NCBI RefSeq assembly: GCF_036967205.1
Contig: NZ_CP146022.1
Span: 3,038,001-3,102,000 of the forward strand
From: Streptomyces sp. Q6
GTDB taxonomy: Bacteria; Actinomycetota; Actinomycetes; Streptomycetales; Streptomycetaceae
Reading direction: 5' to 3'
DNA: 64,000 nucleotides
Positions 45,417-54,400 of the stretch are shown one piece after another. A program made the position numbers and the translations under genes. Each line of letters starts with the position of its first letter. The stretch's first letter is position 1. The notes under the pieces were generated by a model, which saw only the letters and a list, made by a program, of their open reading frames with translations, was not told where the DNA came from and searched no databases.

Positions 45417-46960
45417 AACCGGCAGGCAACCCGGACGAGTTGCTGCGTATCGAAGGGATACGGAAGACCTTCCCCGGCGTGGTCGCGCTCGACAGCGTCG
45501 ACTTCGATCTGCGCCGCGGCGAGGTGCACGTCCTGCTCGGTGAGAACGGGGCCGGGAAGAGCACGCTGATCAAGATGCTCTCCGGTGCCTACACGCCCGA
45601 CGAGGGCCGCGTCACCGTCGGCGGCGAGCAGGTCCGTATCCATGGTGCGCAGGACGCCGAGCGGCTCGGCATCGCGACGATCTACCAGGAGTTCAACCTG
45701 GTCCCGGATCTGACCGTCGCCGAGAACATCTTCCTGGGGCGCCAGCCCCGCCGCTTCGGTCTCATCGACCGGAAGAAGATGGAGCAGGACGCCGAGGCGC
45801 TCCTCGCGCGCGTGGGCGTGAACGTGTCGCCCCGCGCGCGCGTGCGCGAACTGGGCATCGCCCGGCTCCAGATGGTCGAGATCGCGAAGGCGCTCAGCCT
45901 GGACGCACGGGTGCTGATCATGGACGAGCCGACCGCCGTGCTGACCTCCGAGGAGGTCGAGAAGCTGTTCGCCATCGTGCGGGCGCTGCGCGAGGACGGG
46001 GTCGGCATCGTCTTCATCACCCACCACCTGGAGGAGATCGCCGCTCTCGGCGACCGCGTCACCGTCATCAGGGACGGGCGGAGCGTCGGCCAGGTGCCCG
46101 CCTCCACCGCCGAGGACGAGCTCGTCCGCCTCATGGTGGGACGGTCGATCGAGCAGCAGTACCCGCGCGAACGCCCGGACACGGGCGGCGCGTTGCTGAA
46201 GGTCGAGGGTCTGACGCGCGACGGCGTCTTCCACGACGTGAGCTTCGAGGTGCGGGCCGGTGAGGTCGTCGGCATCGCCGGGCTCGTCGGCGCGGGGCGG
46301 ACCGAGGTGGTCCGGGCGGTCTTCGGGGCCGATCCGTACGACAAGGGGTCGGTGGAGGTCGCGGGCGCGGCGCTCCCCCGGCACGACGTGAACGCCGCCA
46401 TGGCCGCGGGGGTCGGGCTGGTGCCCGAGGACCGCAAGGGGCAGGGCCTCGTCCTCGATCAGTCGGTCGAGGAGAATCTGGGGCTCGTCACGATGCGGGC
46501 CGCGACGCGCGGCGGGTTCGTCGACCTCAAGGGGCAGCACGCGGCCGCCGTGCGCATCGCGTCGCAGTTGGGCGTGCGCATGGCGGGGCTCGGTCAGCAC
46601 GTGCGCACGCTGTCCGGCGGCAATCAGCAGAAGGTCGTCATCGGCAAGTGGCTGCTCGCGGACATCAAGGTGCTCATCCTCGACGAGCCGACGCGCGGGA
46701 TCGACGTGGGCGCCAAGGTCGAGATCTACCAGTTGATCAATGAGCTGACCGCCGCGGGCCACGCCGTCCTGATGATCTCCAGCGATCTGCCGGAGGTGCT
46801 CGGCATGAGCGACCGCGTGCTGGTGATGGCCCAGGGCCGGATCGCCGGTGAACTCGCCGCCGACGACGCCACGCAGGACTCCGTGATGGCGCTCGCCGTC
46901 AGCAACCAGAACCACGACTCGTCCGAGGAGGAGGGCTCCCGTGACCACGACAAGCACTGA
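45413..46960 (+). CDS. rbsA: Ribose ABC transporter ATPase (two ABC domains)
   Basis: 515 aa from GTG 45413, ribosome site GGAGAGGAG. Domain 1 (about 8-240): Walker [16 protein letters not shown], Walker [21 protein letters not shown]. Domain 2 (about 255-505): [19 protein letters not shown] (degenerate P-loop, as usual), [21 protein letters not shown], signature [28 protein letters not shown]. This is the RbsA/MglA pattern of two unequal ABC halves. It drives ribose import with the next gene. Inner face of the membrane. Confidence 0.95.
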   Translation: MKPAGNPDELLRIEGIRKTFPGVVALDSVDFDLRRGEVHVLLGENGAGKSTLIKMLSGAYTPDEGRVTVGGEQVRIHGAQDAERLGIATIYQEFNLVPDLTVAENIFLGRQPRRFGLIDRKKMEQDAEALLARVGVNVSPRARVRELGIARLQMVEIAKALSLDARVLIMDEPTAVLTSEEVEKLFAIVRALREDGVGIVFITHHLEEIAALGDRVTVIRDGRSVGQVPASTAEDELVRLMVGRSIEQQYPRERPDTGGALLKVEGLTRDGVFHDVSFEVRAGEVVGIAGLVGAGRTEVVRAVFGADPYDKGSVEVAGAALPRHDVNAAMAAGVGLVPEDRKGQGLVLDQSVEENLGLVTMRAATRGGFVDLKGQHAAAVRIASQLGVRMAGLGQHVRTLSGGNQQKVVIGKWLLADIKVLILDEPTRGIDVGAKVEIYQLINELTAAGHAVLMISSDLPEVLGMSDRVLVMAQGRIAGELAADDATQDSVMALAVSNQNHDSSEEEGSRDHDKH

Positions 46961-48893
46961 CACGCTCAAGAAGACACAGGCCAAGAACGGGAGTCTGCTG
47001 CGGCTGCTCCTCGACAACGGCGCGCTCACCGCGCTCGTCGTCCTCGTCATCGTGATGTCGCTGCTCTCGGGTGACTTCCTGACCACGCAGAACCTGCTGA
47101 ACGTGGGGGTGCAGGCGGCCGTGACCGCCATCCTCGCGTTCGGTGTCACCTTCGTCATCGTCTCGGCGGGCATCGACCTGTCGGTCGGTTCGGTGGCGGC
47201 TCTGTCGGCGACCGTCCTCGCCTGGGCGGCCACGAACGAGGGCGTGCCCGTCGCGATAGCGGTCGTCCTCGCCGTGCTCACCGGTGTGGCGTGCGGTTTC
47301 GTGAACGGTGCGCTGATCTCGTACGGCAAACTGCCGCCGTTCATCGCGACGTTGGCGATGCTGTCGGTCGGCCGCGGTCTGTCGCTCGTCATCTCGCAGG
47401 GCTCGCCGATCCCGTTCCCCGAGTCGGTGTCCACGCTGGGTGACACGCTCGGCGGCTGGCTGCCGGTGCCCGTCATCGTGATGGTCGTGATGGGTGTCGT
47501 CACGGCGGTCGTGCTGGGGCGGACGTTCATCGGCCGGTCCATGTACGCGATCGGTGGCAACGAGGAGGCCGCGCGCCTGTCCGGGCTGCGTGTGAAGCGG
47601 CAGAAGCTCGTCATCTACGGCCTGTCGGGGCTGTTCGCGGCCGTCGCGGGCATCGTGCTCGCCTCGCGTCTGGTCTCCGCGCAGCCGCAGGCCGCTCAGG
47701 GGTACGAGCTGGACGCCATCGCCGCGGTCGTCATCGGCGGCGCCTCGCTGGCCGGTGGCACGGGCAAGGCGTCGGGCACGTTCATCGGCGCGCTGATCCT
47801 CGCGGTGCTGCGCAACGGCCTCAACCTCCTGTCCGTGTCGGCGTTCTGGCAGCAGGTCGTCATCGGTGTGGTGATCGCGCTCGCGGTGCTGCTCGACACG
47901 GCGCGCAGGAAGGCCGGTGCGCAGCCGGCCGCGGCGGGTGCCGGTGCGGGCGGGCCGAAGCAGCGGATGCAGTACGTGATCGCGGCCGTCGTCGCCGCGG
48001 CGATCGTCGGCGGTCTCGCGCTGTGGAACAACGGTTCGTCGTCGGGCGGCACGAAGGATCTGAAGCTCGGCATGGCGGTCTCCACGCTCAACAACCCGTT
48101 CTTCACCGAGATGCGGGCGGGCGCGCAGGCGGAGGCCAAGAAGCGGGGCGTCGAGCTGACGGTCACGGACGCGCAGAACGACGCGTCGCAGCAGGCGAAC
48201 CAGTTGCAGAACTTCACGAGCGAGGGCATGGGCGCGGTGATCGTCAACCCGGTGGACTCCGACGCGGTCGGTCCGTCCGTGCGCGGTGCCGTCAAGGCGG
48301 GCATTCCCGTCGTCGCCGCCGACCGCGGGGTGAACAAGGCAAAGACCGCCACGCTCGTCGCCTCCGACAACGTCGCGGGCGGCAAACAGGCCGCGAAGAC
48401 GCTGGCCGACAAGCTCGGCGGCAAGGGCACCATCGTGATCCTCCAGGGCCAGGCCGGTACGTCGGCGAGCCGGGAGCGCGGTGCCGGGTTCGCCGCCGGG
48501 ATCAAGCGGTACCCGGGCATCAAGGTCGTCGCGAAGCAGCCCGCCGACTTCGACCGCACCAAGGGGCTCGACGTCATGACGAACCTGCTCCAGTCGCACC
48601 CCGACATCGACGGTGTCTTCGCCGAGAACGACGAGATGGCGCTCGGCGCGGTGAAGGCGCTCGGCTCCAAGGCGGGCAGGTCCGTGGACGTCGTCGGGTT
48701 CGACGGGACGCCGGACGGGTTCAAGGCGGTGCGGGCCGGGACGCTGTACGCGTCGGTGGCCCAGCAGCCGCGCGAGCTCGGCAGGATGGCCGTCCAGAAC
48801 GCGATCAAGGCGGCGCGGGACGAGAAGATCGCCGGTGCGGTGAAGGTGCCGGTGAAGGTCGTGACGTCGAAGAACGTCGCCGACTTCGAGTGA
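46941..48893 (+). CDS. rbsCB: Ribose ABC permease fused to the ribose-binding protein
   Basis: 650 aa from GTG 46941, overlapping rbsA by 20 bp. Residues about 20-325 are the RbsC-type permease with about 9 membrane segments ([79 protein letters not shown]). A linker with one more membrane span ([17 protein letters not shown], about 350-366) leads to a periplasmic-binding domain (about 374-650): [43 protein letters not shown]. RbsC and RbsB are separate in most bacteria. Here the binder is tethered to the outer face, which suits a Gram-positive. Confidence 0.93.
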   Translation: MTTTSTDTLKKTQAKNGSLLRLLLDNGALTALVVLVIVMSLLSGDFLTTQNLLNVGVQAAVTAILAFGVTFVIVSAGIDLSVGSVAALSATVLAWAATNEGVPVAIAVVLAVLTGVACGFVNGALISYGKLPPFIATLAMLSVGRGLSLVISQGSPIPFPESVSTLGDTLGGWLPVPVIVMVVMGVVTAVVLGRTFIGRSMYAIGGNEEAARLSGLRVKRQKLVIYGLSGLFAAVAGIVLASRLVSAQPQAAQGYELDAIAAVVIGGASLAGGTGKASGTFIGALILAVLRNGLNLLSVSAFWQQVVIGVVIALAVLLDTARRKAGAQPAAAGAGAGGPKQRMQYVIAAVVAAAIVGGLALWNNGSSSGGTKDLKLGMAVSTLNNPFFTEMRAGAQAEAKKRGVELTVTDAQNDASQQANQLQNFTSEGMGAVIVNPVDSDAVGPSVRGAVKAGIPVVAADRGVNKAKTATLVASDNVAGGKQAAKTLADKLGGKGTIVILQGQAGTSASRERGAGFAAGIKRYPGIKVVAKQPADFDRTKGLDVMTNLLQSHPDIDGVFAENDEMALGAVKALGSKAGRSVDVVGFDGTPDGFKAVRAGTLYASVAQQPRELGRMAVQNAIKAARDEKIAGAVKVPVKVVTSKNVADFE

Positions 48894-48944
48894 CCTGTAC
48901 CGGTTCGCATATCTTCGAGTGACGTACGAAGAAGGGCACAACGC

Positions 48945-49844
48945 ATGAACACCTACGACCTCCTCGTCGTCGGCTCCGCCAATGCCGACCTGGTGGTGGG
49001 CGTCGACCGGCGTCCCGCCGCCGGTGAGACCGTCCTCGGCTCCGACCTGGTGGTCCATCCGGGCGGCAAGGGCGCCAACCAGGCCGTCGCCGCCGCCCGG
49101 CTCGGTGCCCGTACGGCACTGCTCGCGCGCGTCGGCGACGACGGGCACGGCAGGCTGCTGCGCGACTCGATGGAGTCGGCCGGTGTCGACACGTCCGGTG
49201 TGCTGGTCGGCGGGGCGCCCACCGGCGTCGCGCTGATCACCGTCGACCCGTCGGGCGACAACTCGATCGTGGTGTCGCCGGGCGCGAACGGGCGGCTGAC
49301 GCCGGACGACGTACGGGCGGCGGGCGGGTTGTTCGCCGGCGCCAAGGTCGTCTCCGTGATGCTGGAGATCCCGCTGGAGTCGGTCGCCGAGGTCGCCCGG
49401 TCGGTCGCCGACGGGGCCCGGCTGGTGCTGAACCCGTCGCCGCCCGCGCCGCTGCCGGACGAGGTCCTCGCGGCCTGCGACCCGCTGATCGTGAACGAGC
49501 ACGAGGCGCGGGTGGTCCTCGGCGCGGAGCCCGACGGTGAGCCGGAGGACTGGGCGCGGGACCTGCTCGCGCTCGGCCCGCGCTCGGTCGTCATCACGCT
49601 CGGGTCCGAGGGCGCGCTGGTCGCGGACGCGTCCGGGGCGCGGCGGGTGGCGTCGGTGCGGGTGAAGGCCGTGGACACGACGGGCGCGGGTGACGCGTTC
49701 ACGGCGGCGCTCGCGTGGCGGCTCGGCACCGGTGAGTCGCTGGCGGACGCCGCGGCCTACGCGGCGCGGGTCGGCGCGGCCGCGGTCACGAAGGAGGGCG
49801 CGCAGGCGTCGTACCCGACGGCGGACGAGGTCGCTTCGCTGTGA
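48945..49844 (+). CDS. rbsK: Ribokinase
   Basis: 299 aa, PfkB family. N-terminal VVGSANADLVVGVDRRPAAGETV and GGKGANQAVAAARLGA (PfkB motif 1), and the C-terminal DTTGAGDAFTAALAWRLG with catalytic Asp (PfkB motif 2). It phosphorylates ribose at O5 after import. It lies 51 bp after rbsCB and overlaps rbsD by 4 bp (GTGA), so all five rbs genes are one unit. Confidence 0.94.
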   Translation: MNTYDLLVVGSANADLVVGVDRRPAAGETVLGSDLVVHPGGKGANQAVAAARLGARTALLARVGDDGHGRLLRDSMESAGVDTSGVLVGGAPTGVALITVDPSGDNSIVVSPGANGRLTPDDVRAAGGLFAGAKVVSVMLEIPLESVAEVARSVADGARLVLNPSPPAPLPDEVLAACDPLIVNEHEARVVLGAEPDGEPEDWARDLLALGPRSVVITLGSEGALVADASGARRVASVRVKAVDTTGAGDAFTAALAWRLGTGESLADAAAYAARVGAAAVTKEGAQASYPTADEVASL

Positions 49845-50230
49845 AGAGGGCCGGGATACTCAACCGTCATCTGGCGGGCGCGCTGGCCGAGTTGGGGCAC
49901 GGGGACGGGGTCCTCGTGTGTGATGCGGGGATGCCGATCCCGGCGGGGCCGCGCGTGGTCGACCTCGCCTTCCGGGCGGGGGTGCCGTCGTTCGCCGAGG
50001 TCCTCGACGGGCTGCTGGACGAGCTGGTGGTGGAGGCGGGCACCGCGGCCCACGAGGTGCGCTCCGCGAACCCGTCCGCGGCCGGGCTCCTCGAGTCCCG
50101 GGTGCCGTCGCTCGGTTTCGTCACGCACGAGGAGTTGAAGGCGCTGTCGGCGTCGGCGCGGCTCGTCGTGCGGACCGGGGAGGCGCGGCCGTACGCGAAC
50201 GTGCTGCTGCGCTGCGGAGTCTTCTTCTAG
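49841..50230 (+). CDS. rbsD: D-ribose pyranase
   Basis: 129 aa from GTG 49841. RbsD interconverts pyranose and furanose ribose before phosphorylation. MKRAGILNRHLAGALAELGHGDGVLVCDAGMPIP at the N-terminus and VVRTGEARPYANVLLRCGVFF at the end are the family signatures, with the catalytic His in LNRHLA. Length normal. Last gene of the operon, followed by a palindromic terminator. Confidence 0.94.
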   Translation: MKRAGILNRHLAGALAELGHGDGVLVCDAGMPIPAGPRVVDLAFRAGVPSFAEVLDGLLDELVVEAGTAAHEVRSANPSAAGLLESRVPSLGFVTHEELKALSASARLVVRTGEARPYANVLLRCGVFF

Positions 50231-50267
50231 CGTCTGCCGGCGTTCGCGGCGGCCCGGAGATTGCTAC

Positions 50268-50297
50268 GAGGGGCCCGGTCCGCGGACCGGGCCCTCG
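50268..50297 (+). terminator. rbs operon terminator
   Basis: Perfect symmetric stem of GGGCCCGGTCCG (50271-50282) with CGGACCGGGCCC (50283-50294), extended by flanking GAG and CTC. Perfect 12-bp arms meet without a separate loop. Confidence 0.8.
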
Positions 50298-50311
50298 ACG
50301 CTTCCCCTCCT

Positions 50312-50358
50312 CGTCAGAACTTCCGATCCCCCCAGATCCCCCTCCAAAAGTTCTGACG
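50312..50358. promoter_or_regulatory. 11-bp inverted repeat before the DUF937 gene
   Basis: CGTCAGAACTT (50312-50322) and AAGTTCTGACG (50348-50358) are perfect complements separated by a C-rich 25-bp spacer. No T-run follows, so an operator or an attenuator-like stem is as likely as a terminator. Confidence 0.4.
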
Positions 50359-50463
50359 CTCCCTAGACCCGCCATGTCCCGGAAAGGTTGCACGGTTGCG
50401 GAGCGTTTTCTTCGCGGGATTTTCAGCGTGCCGACATAAGTGAGCAGTCGTAGCGTTTGGGGC

Positions 50464-50868
50464 ATGAGCGAACAATCGGGTGACAAGCCGCTGGAACAGG
50501 ACGTCCTCGACGAGCTCGGCGACGACCGTCTCCAGGAGCTCGCCGGTGTGCTCGGCACGGATGCCGCCGGTGCGCGGGAGGTCGTGGGCGGCACGGTGTC
50601 CGAGGTATCCGGCGGCCTGAAGGACCTGCCCACGGCTCCCGAGGTGCCGCAGGAGCCGCAGCTCCAGGGCGTCGCGACGCTCGGCGGGCTCGGCGGGATG
50701 GCGTCCGGCGGGCTGGTGGCGGGCGTCCTGGCGAAGATGAGCCGCCCGGTGGCGAACGCGGTCGCGAAGAAGACGGGGCTGCCTGCGGCGAACGTGGCGC
50801 GGGGCATCGAGATGCTGATCCCGGTGATCCTGGCGGTCGTGAGCAAGCGGGCGGCGCGCAAGCGCTAG
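50464..50868 (+). CDS. DUF937 family protein
   Basis: 134 aa from ATG 50464. DVLDELGDDRLQELAGVLGTDAAGAREVVGGTVSEVSGGL and MASGGLVAGVLAKMSRPVANAVAKKTGLPAANVARGIEMLIPVILAVVSKRA fit DUF937 (YidB-like), with the conserved helical core and a Gly-rich middle. Function unknown. Ends in Lys/Arg. Followed by a strong terminator at 50897. Confidence 0.85.
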   Translation: MSEQSGDKPLEQDVLDELGDDRLQELAGVLGTDAAGAREVVGGTVSEVSGGLKDLPTAPEVPQEPQLQGVATLGGLGGMASGGLVAGVLAKMSRPVANAVAKKTGLPAANVARGIEMLIPVILAVVSKRAARKR

Positions 50869-50896
50869 GAGGACTTTGTCAGGTGGTGTCCGGAGG

Positions 50897-50928
50897 GTTT
50901 CCCCGCGCCCCTGGGGGCGCGGGGAAAC
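50897..50928 (+). terminator. Bidirectional terminator
   Basis: Perfect 15-bp arms GTTTCCCCGCGCCCC (50897-50911) and GGGGCGCGGGGAAAC (50914-50928) with a 2-nt loop, between convergent genes. Confidence 0.9.
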
Positions 50929-50940
50929 GGCGGCGGTCGC

Positions 50941-51780
50941 TCAGCAGGCGTGCCGCGTGAACCGGGCCGACGTCTCCGCGAGGACCTCGCGGCCGTCGCG
51001 TGCCCACAGCCCGTCGTTGAACAGCTCGACCTCGATCGGCCCGGTGTATCCCTGGTCCTCGACGAGTCCGCGCCAGTACCGCATGTCGATCGATCCGTCG
51101 CCGATCTGCCCGCGTCCGTTGAGGACGCCCTCGGGCAACGGCGTGGTCCAGTCGGCGAGTTGGAACGTCGCGATACGTCCCTGCGCCCCGGCCCGCGCGA
51201 TCTGCGCGGGCGCCTGGTCGTCCCACCAGATGTGGTAGGTGTCGACGCACACGCCGACCTGGTCGGCCGGGAAGCGCTCGGCGATGTCCAGGGCCTGGGC
51301 CAGGGTCGAGACGACGCAGCGGTCGGCCGCGTACATCGGGTGCAGCGGCTCGATCGCGAGGCGCACCCCGCGCTCGGCGGCGTACGGGGCGAGCTCGACG
51401 AGCGCGTCCGCGATCCGCTCCCGGGCGCCCACCAGGTCGTACGAGCCCTCCGGCAGCCCGCCGGAGACCAGGACGAGGACGTCCGTGCCGAGGGTCACCG
51501 CCTCGTCGACGGCGCGCTTGTTGTCGTCGACGGCCGCCGTGCGCTCGGCCTCGTCGAGGGCGGTGAGGAACCCGCCGCGGCAGTGCGTGGTGACGGTGAG
51601 ACCGGCGTCGCGCAGCAGCTTGGCGGCGGCCTCGACGCCGTACTCCTGCACGGGCGCGCGCCAGGTACCGATGTTGCGGACGCCCGACTCGGTGCACGCC
51701 TCGACCAGTTCGGGCAGACCGAGCTGCTTGACCGTCATCTGGTTGATGGAGAACCGCGGGTCGGCGGTGGTGGCGGTCAT
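50941..51780 (-). CDS. Sugar phosphate isomerase/epimerase (xylose isomerase-like TIM barrel)
   Basis: 279 aa from ATG 51780. SINQMTVKQLGLPELVEACTESGVRNIGTWRAPVQEYG at the N-terminus, LVLVSGGLPEGSYDLVGARERIADALVELAPYAAERGVRLAIEPLHPMYAADRCVVSTL and VGVCVDTYHIWWD in the middle, IEVELFNDGLWARDGREVL at the end: an AP_endonuc_2/IolE-like barrel with metal ligands Glu, Asp, His and Glu. Third gene of an overlapping operon with DUF993 and Gfo/Idh (4-bp overlaps). It probably isomerises a keto-sugar or inosose-like substrate made by the oxidoreductase. Confidence 0.88.
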   Translation of the reverse strand: MTATTADPRFSINQMTVKQLGLPELVEACTESGVRNIGTWRAPVQEYGVEAAAKLLRDAGLTVTTHCRGGFLTALDEAERTAAVDDNKRAVDEAVTLGTDVLVLVSGGLPEGSYDLVGARERIADALVELAPYAAERGVRLAIEPLHPMYAADRCVVSTLAQALDIAERFPADQVGVCVDTYHIWWDDQAPAQIARAGAQGRIATFQLADWTTPLPEGVLNGRGQIGDGSIDMRYWRGLVEDQGYTGPIEVELFNDGLWARDGREVLAETSARFTRHAC

Positions 51781-52934
51781 GCGGTCACTCCGTACAGGGC
51801 GAGCAGGTTCTTCATGCGGGTCTCGGCCAGCTCCGGGTTCGGGAACAGGCCGAGCCCGTCGGCGAGTTCGTACGCCTTCGCGAAGTGCGGCAGCGAGCGC
51901 GCGGACTGGAGGCCGCCGACCATGGTGAAGTGGTCCTGGTGGCCGGCGAGCCAGGCCAGGAAGACGACGCCGGTCTTGTAGAAGCGGGTCGGCGCCTGGA
52001 AGAGGTGGCGGGACAACTCGACGGTGGGGTCGAGGAGTTCGCGGAATCCCTTGGTGTCGCCGGTGTCGAGGACGCGGACGGCCTGCGCGGCGAGCGGGCC
52101 CAGCGGGTCGAAGATGCCGAGCAGGGCGTGCGAGAAGCCCCGGTCGTCGCCCGCGATCAGCTCCGGGTAGTTGAAGTCGTCGCCGGTGTAGCAGCGCACG
52201 CCCTTGGGGAGGCGGCGGCGCAGGTCGACCTCGCGCTGGGCGTCGAGCAGGGAGACCTTGATGCCGTCGATCTTGTCGGGGTGCGCGGCGATGACGTCGA
52301 GGAACGTCTCCGTCGCGGCGTCCAGGTCGGCGGAGCCCCAGTAGCCGTCCAGGGCCGGGTCGAACATCGGGCCGAGCCAGTGCAGGACGACCGGTTCGGT
52401 CGCCTGGCGCAGCAGGTGCCCGTACACGTCGAGGTAGTCCTCGGGGCCCCGGGCGACGGAGGCGAGCGCCCGCGACGCCATGAGGATCGCCTGCGCGCCC
52501 GCGCCCTCGACGAGCGCGAGCTGCTCCTCGTACGCGGCCTTGACCCCGGCCAGGTCCCCTGCGGGTGTGGTGAGTTGGTCGGTGCCGACGCCGCAGGCGA
52601 TGAGTCCGCCGACGGCCTTCGCCTCGGCGGCCGAACGCGTGATGAGTTCGGCGGCGCCCGCCCAGTCCAGGCCCATGCCGCGCTGCGCGGTGTCCATCGC
52701 CTCGGCGACGCCGAGCCCGTGGGACCACAGGTGGCGGCGGAAGGCGAGGGTGGCGTCCCAGTCGACGGCGGCCGGCGAGTCCGGGGTCGTGTCGGCGAAC
52801 GGGTCGGCGACGACGTGCGCCGCCGAGAAGACGACGCGGGAGGCGAGCTTCGCGCCCGTGTCGAAGGCGAGGGGCTCGGTGCGGGGCTCGTACGCCCTCA
52901 TCTCGCCACCCGCGGAGGGGAGGTGGAGGGTCAC
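51777..52934 (-). CDS. DUF993 family (dihydrodipicolinate synthase-like) protein
   Basis: 385 aa from GTG 52934 (GGAG 8 nt before). SAAHVVADPFADTTPDSPAAVDWDATLAFRRHLWSHGLGVAEAMDTAQRGMGLDWAGAAELI and HPDKIDGIKVSLLDAQREVDLRRRLPKGVRCYTGDDFNYPELI show the DUF993 barrel, with a Lys in DGIKVSLL at the position used for a Schiff base in aldolases. A lyase on a sugar acid is plausible, not proven. It overlaps both neighbours by 4 bp. Confidence 0.87.
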   Translation of the reverse strand: MTLHLPSAGGEMRAYEPRTEPLAFDTGAKLASRVVFSAAHVVADPFADTTPDSPAAVDWDATLAFRRHLWSHGLGVAEAMDTAQRGMGLDWAGAAELITRSAAEAKAVGGLIACGVGTDQLTTPAGDLAGVKAAYEEQLALVEGAGAQAILMASRALASVARGPEDYLDVYGHLLRQATEPVVLHWLGPMFDPALDGYWGSADLDAATETFLDVIAAHPDKIDGIKVSLLDAQREVDLRRRLPKGVRCYTGDDFNYPELIAGDDRGFSHALLGIFDPLGPLAAQAVRVLDTGDTKGFRELLDPTVELSRHLFQAPTRFYKTGVVFLAWLAGHQDHFTMVGGLQSARSLPHFAKAYELADGLGLFPNPELAETRMKNLLALYGVTA

Positions 52935-54088
52935 AGCGAGATCTCCGGGACGTCGAGGCGGCGGCCCTCGGCGGACGACTTCAGGCCGAGCTCGGCCATC
53001 TGGACGCCGCGCGCGCCGGCGAGCAGGTCCCAGTGGTACTCGGCGCCCGCGTACACGTGCTTGAGGAAGAGCTCCCACTGGACCTTGAAGCCGTTGTCGA
53101 ACTCCTGGTTGTCCGGGACCTCCTGCCACTGGTCGCGGAAGGAGTAGGTCGCCGGGAGGTCCGGGTTCCAGACCGGCTTCGGGGTGGCACTGCGGTGCTG
53201 GACGCGGCAGTTGCGCAGCCCGGCGACGGCGGAGCCCTCGGTGCCGTCGACCTGGAACTCGACGAGTTCGTCGCGGTTGACGCGCACGTCCCAGGAGGAG
53301 TTGATCTGGGCGACGATGCCGCCCTCGATCTGGAAGATGCCGTACGCGGAGTCGTCGGCGGTGGCGTCGTAGGGCTTGCCGTGCTCGTCCCAGCGGGTCG
53401 GGACGTGGGTGGTGGCGAGCGCGTTGACGGAGGTGACGCGGCCGAACAGCTCGTGCAGGACGTACTCCCAGTGCGGGAACATGTCGACGACGATGCCGCC
53501 GCCGTCCTCGGAGCGGTAGTTCCAGGAGGGGCGCTGGGCCTCCTGCCAGTCGCCCTCGAAGACCCAGTAGCCGAACTCGCCGCGCACGGACAGGATCCGT
53601 CCGAAGAAGCCGCCGTCGATGAGCCGCTTCAGCTTGAGCAGGCCCGGCAGGAACAACTTGTCCTGGACGACACCGGACTTGACGCCCGCCTCGCGCGCCA
53701 GGCGGGCCAGCTCGATGGCGCCCTCCAGGCCGGTGGCGGTCGGCTTCTCCGTGTAGACGTGCTTCCCGGCGGCGATCGCCTTCTTGAGGACCTCCTCGCG
53801 GCCGGAGGTCATCGCGGCGTCGAAGAAGATGTCGACGCTGTCGTCGGCGAGGACGGCGTCGATGTCGGTGGAGACGTTCGCCTCGTCCAGACCGTGCTTC
53901 TGCGCGAGGGCCTTCAGGGCGTACTCGCGGCGGCCGACGAGAACCGGCTCGGGCCACAGCACCGTGCCGTCGCCGAGGTCGAGCCCACCCTGCTCGCGCA
54001 GGGCGAGGACGGAACGGACGAGGTGCTGGCGGTAGCCCATGCGCCCCGTCACCCCGTTCATGGCGATGCGCACCGTCTTGCGTGTCAC
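52931..54088 (-). CDS. Gfo/Idh/MocA family oxidoreductase
   Basis: 385 aa. NAD(P)-binding start VRIAMNGVTGRMGYRQHLVRSVLAL, then DIFFDAAMTSGREEVLKKAIAAGKHVYTEKPTA with the EKP motif that carries the catalytic Lys of this family, and VFEGDWQEAQRPSWNYRSEDGGGIVVDMFPHWEYVL at the C-terminal side. It probably oxidises a sugar or cyclitol hydroxyl. First gene of the three-gene operon and divergent from its LacI gene; a GCAAGCGCTTTC box lies between them. Confidence 0.92.
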   Translation of the reverse strand: MTRKTVRIAMNGVTGRMGYRQHLVRSVLALREQGGLDLGDGTVLWPEPVLVGRREYALKALAQKHGLDEANVSTDIDAVLADDSVDIFFDAAMTSGREEVLKKAIAAGKHVYTEKPTATGLEGAIELARLAREAGVKSGVVQDKLFLPGLLKLKRLIDGGFFGRILSVRGEFGYWVFEGDWQEAQRPSWNYRSEDGGGIVVDMFPHWEYVLHELFGRVTSVNALATTHVPTRWDEHGKPYDATADDSAYGIFQIEGGIVAQINSSWDVRVNRDELVEFQVDGTEGSAVAGLRNCRVQHRSATPKPVWNPDLPATYSFRDQWQEVPDNQEFDNGFKVQWELFLKHVYAGAEYHWDLLAGARGVQMAELGLKSSAEGRRLDVPEISL

Positions 54089-54278
54089 GTGAGTCCCTTC
54101 GTCCTTCTTCGTCGGTCGTCGCTCAGCGGTTTCCGGCAGTCCGTCGCTCCGGCCCTTGGGGGGCGTCGCCGGGAAGCCGTCACGCTGAAGTCGTTGCCAT
54201 GTTTTGCGCGTCTTGTCCGCTCGTGCGACCGGGGCCGTGTCCGGCGCGCACGAAACCGCGCCCGCCGGATCCTTCGTA

Positions 54279-54290
54279 GCAAGCGCTTTC
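54279..54290. promoter_or_regulatory. LacI-type operator between the Gfo/Idh and LacI genes
   Basis: GCAAGCGCTTTC around the palindrome AAGCGCTT, matching the GNAAGCGCTTNC consensus of LacI-family operators. It sits in the 312-bp divergent gap. Confidence 0.65.
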
Positions 54291-54400
54291 TATCTGAGAA
54301 GAAGCTAGCCTCTGCACAGCCGCTCGGACAAGAGCGGGTACGAGACAGGGGCCGACGACCCGGGCCCGCGTGTCGACAGAGGCCAACGGAGGCTGACTCG

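Noticed and set aside
45023-47614. 863-codon open frame antisense to rbsA
   Set aside because: A by-product of high GC at the third base; it has no domain and lies across well-supported genes.
46899-49502. 867-codon minus-strand frame over the rbs genes
   Set aside because: Same reason: composition is Arg/Asp/His-rich without motifs, antisense to rbsCB and rbsK.
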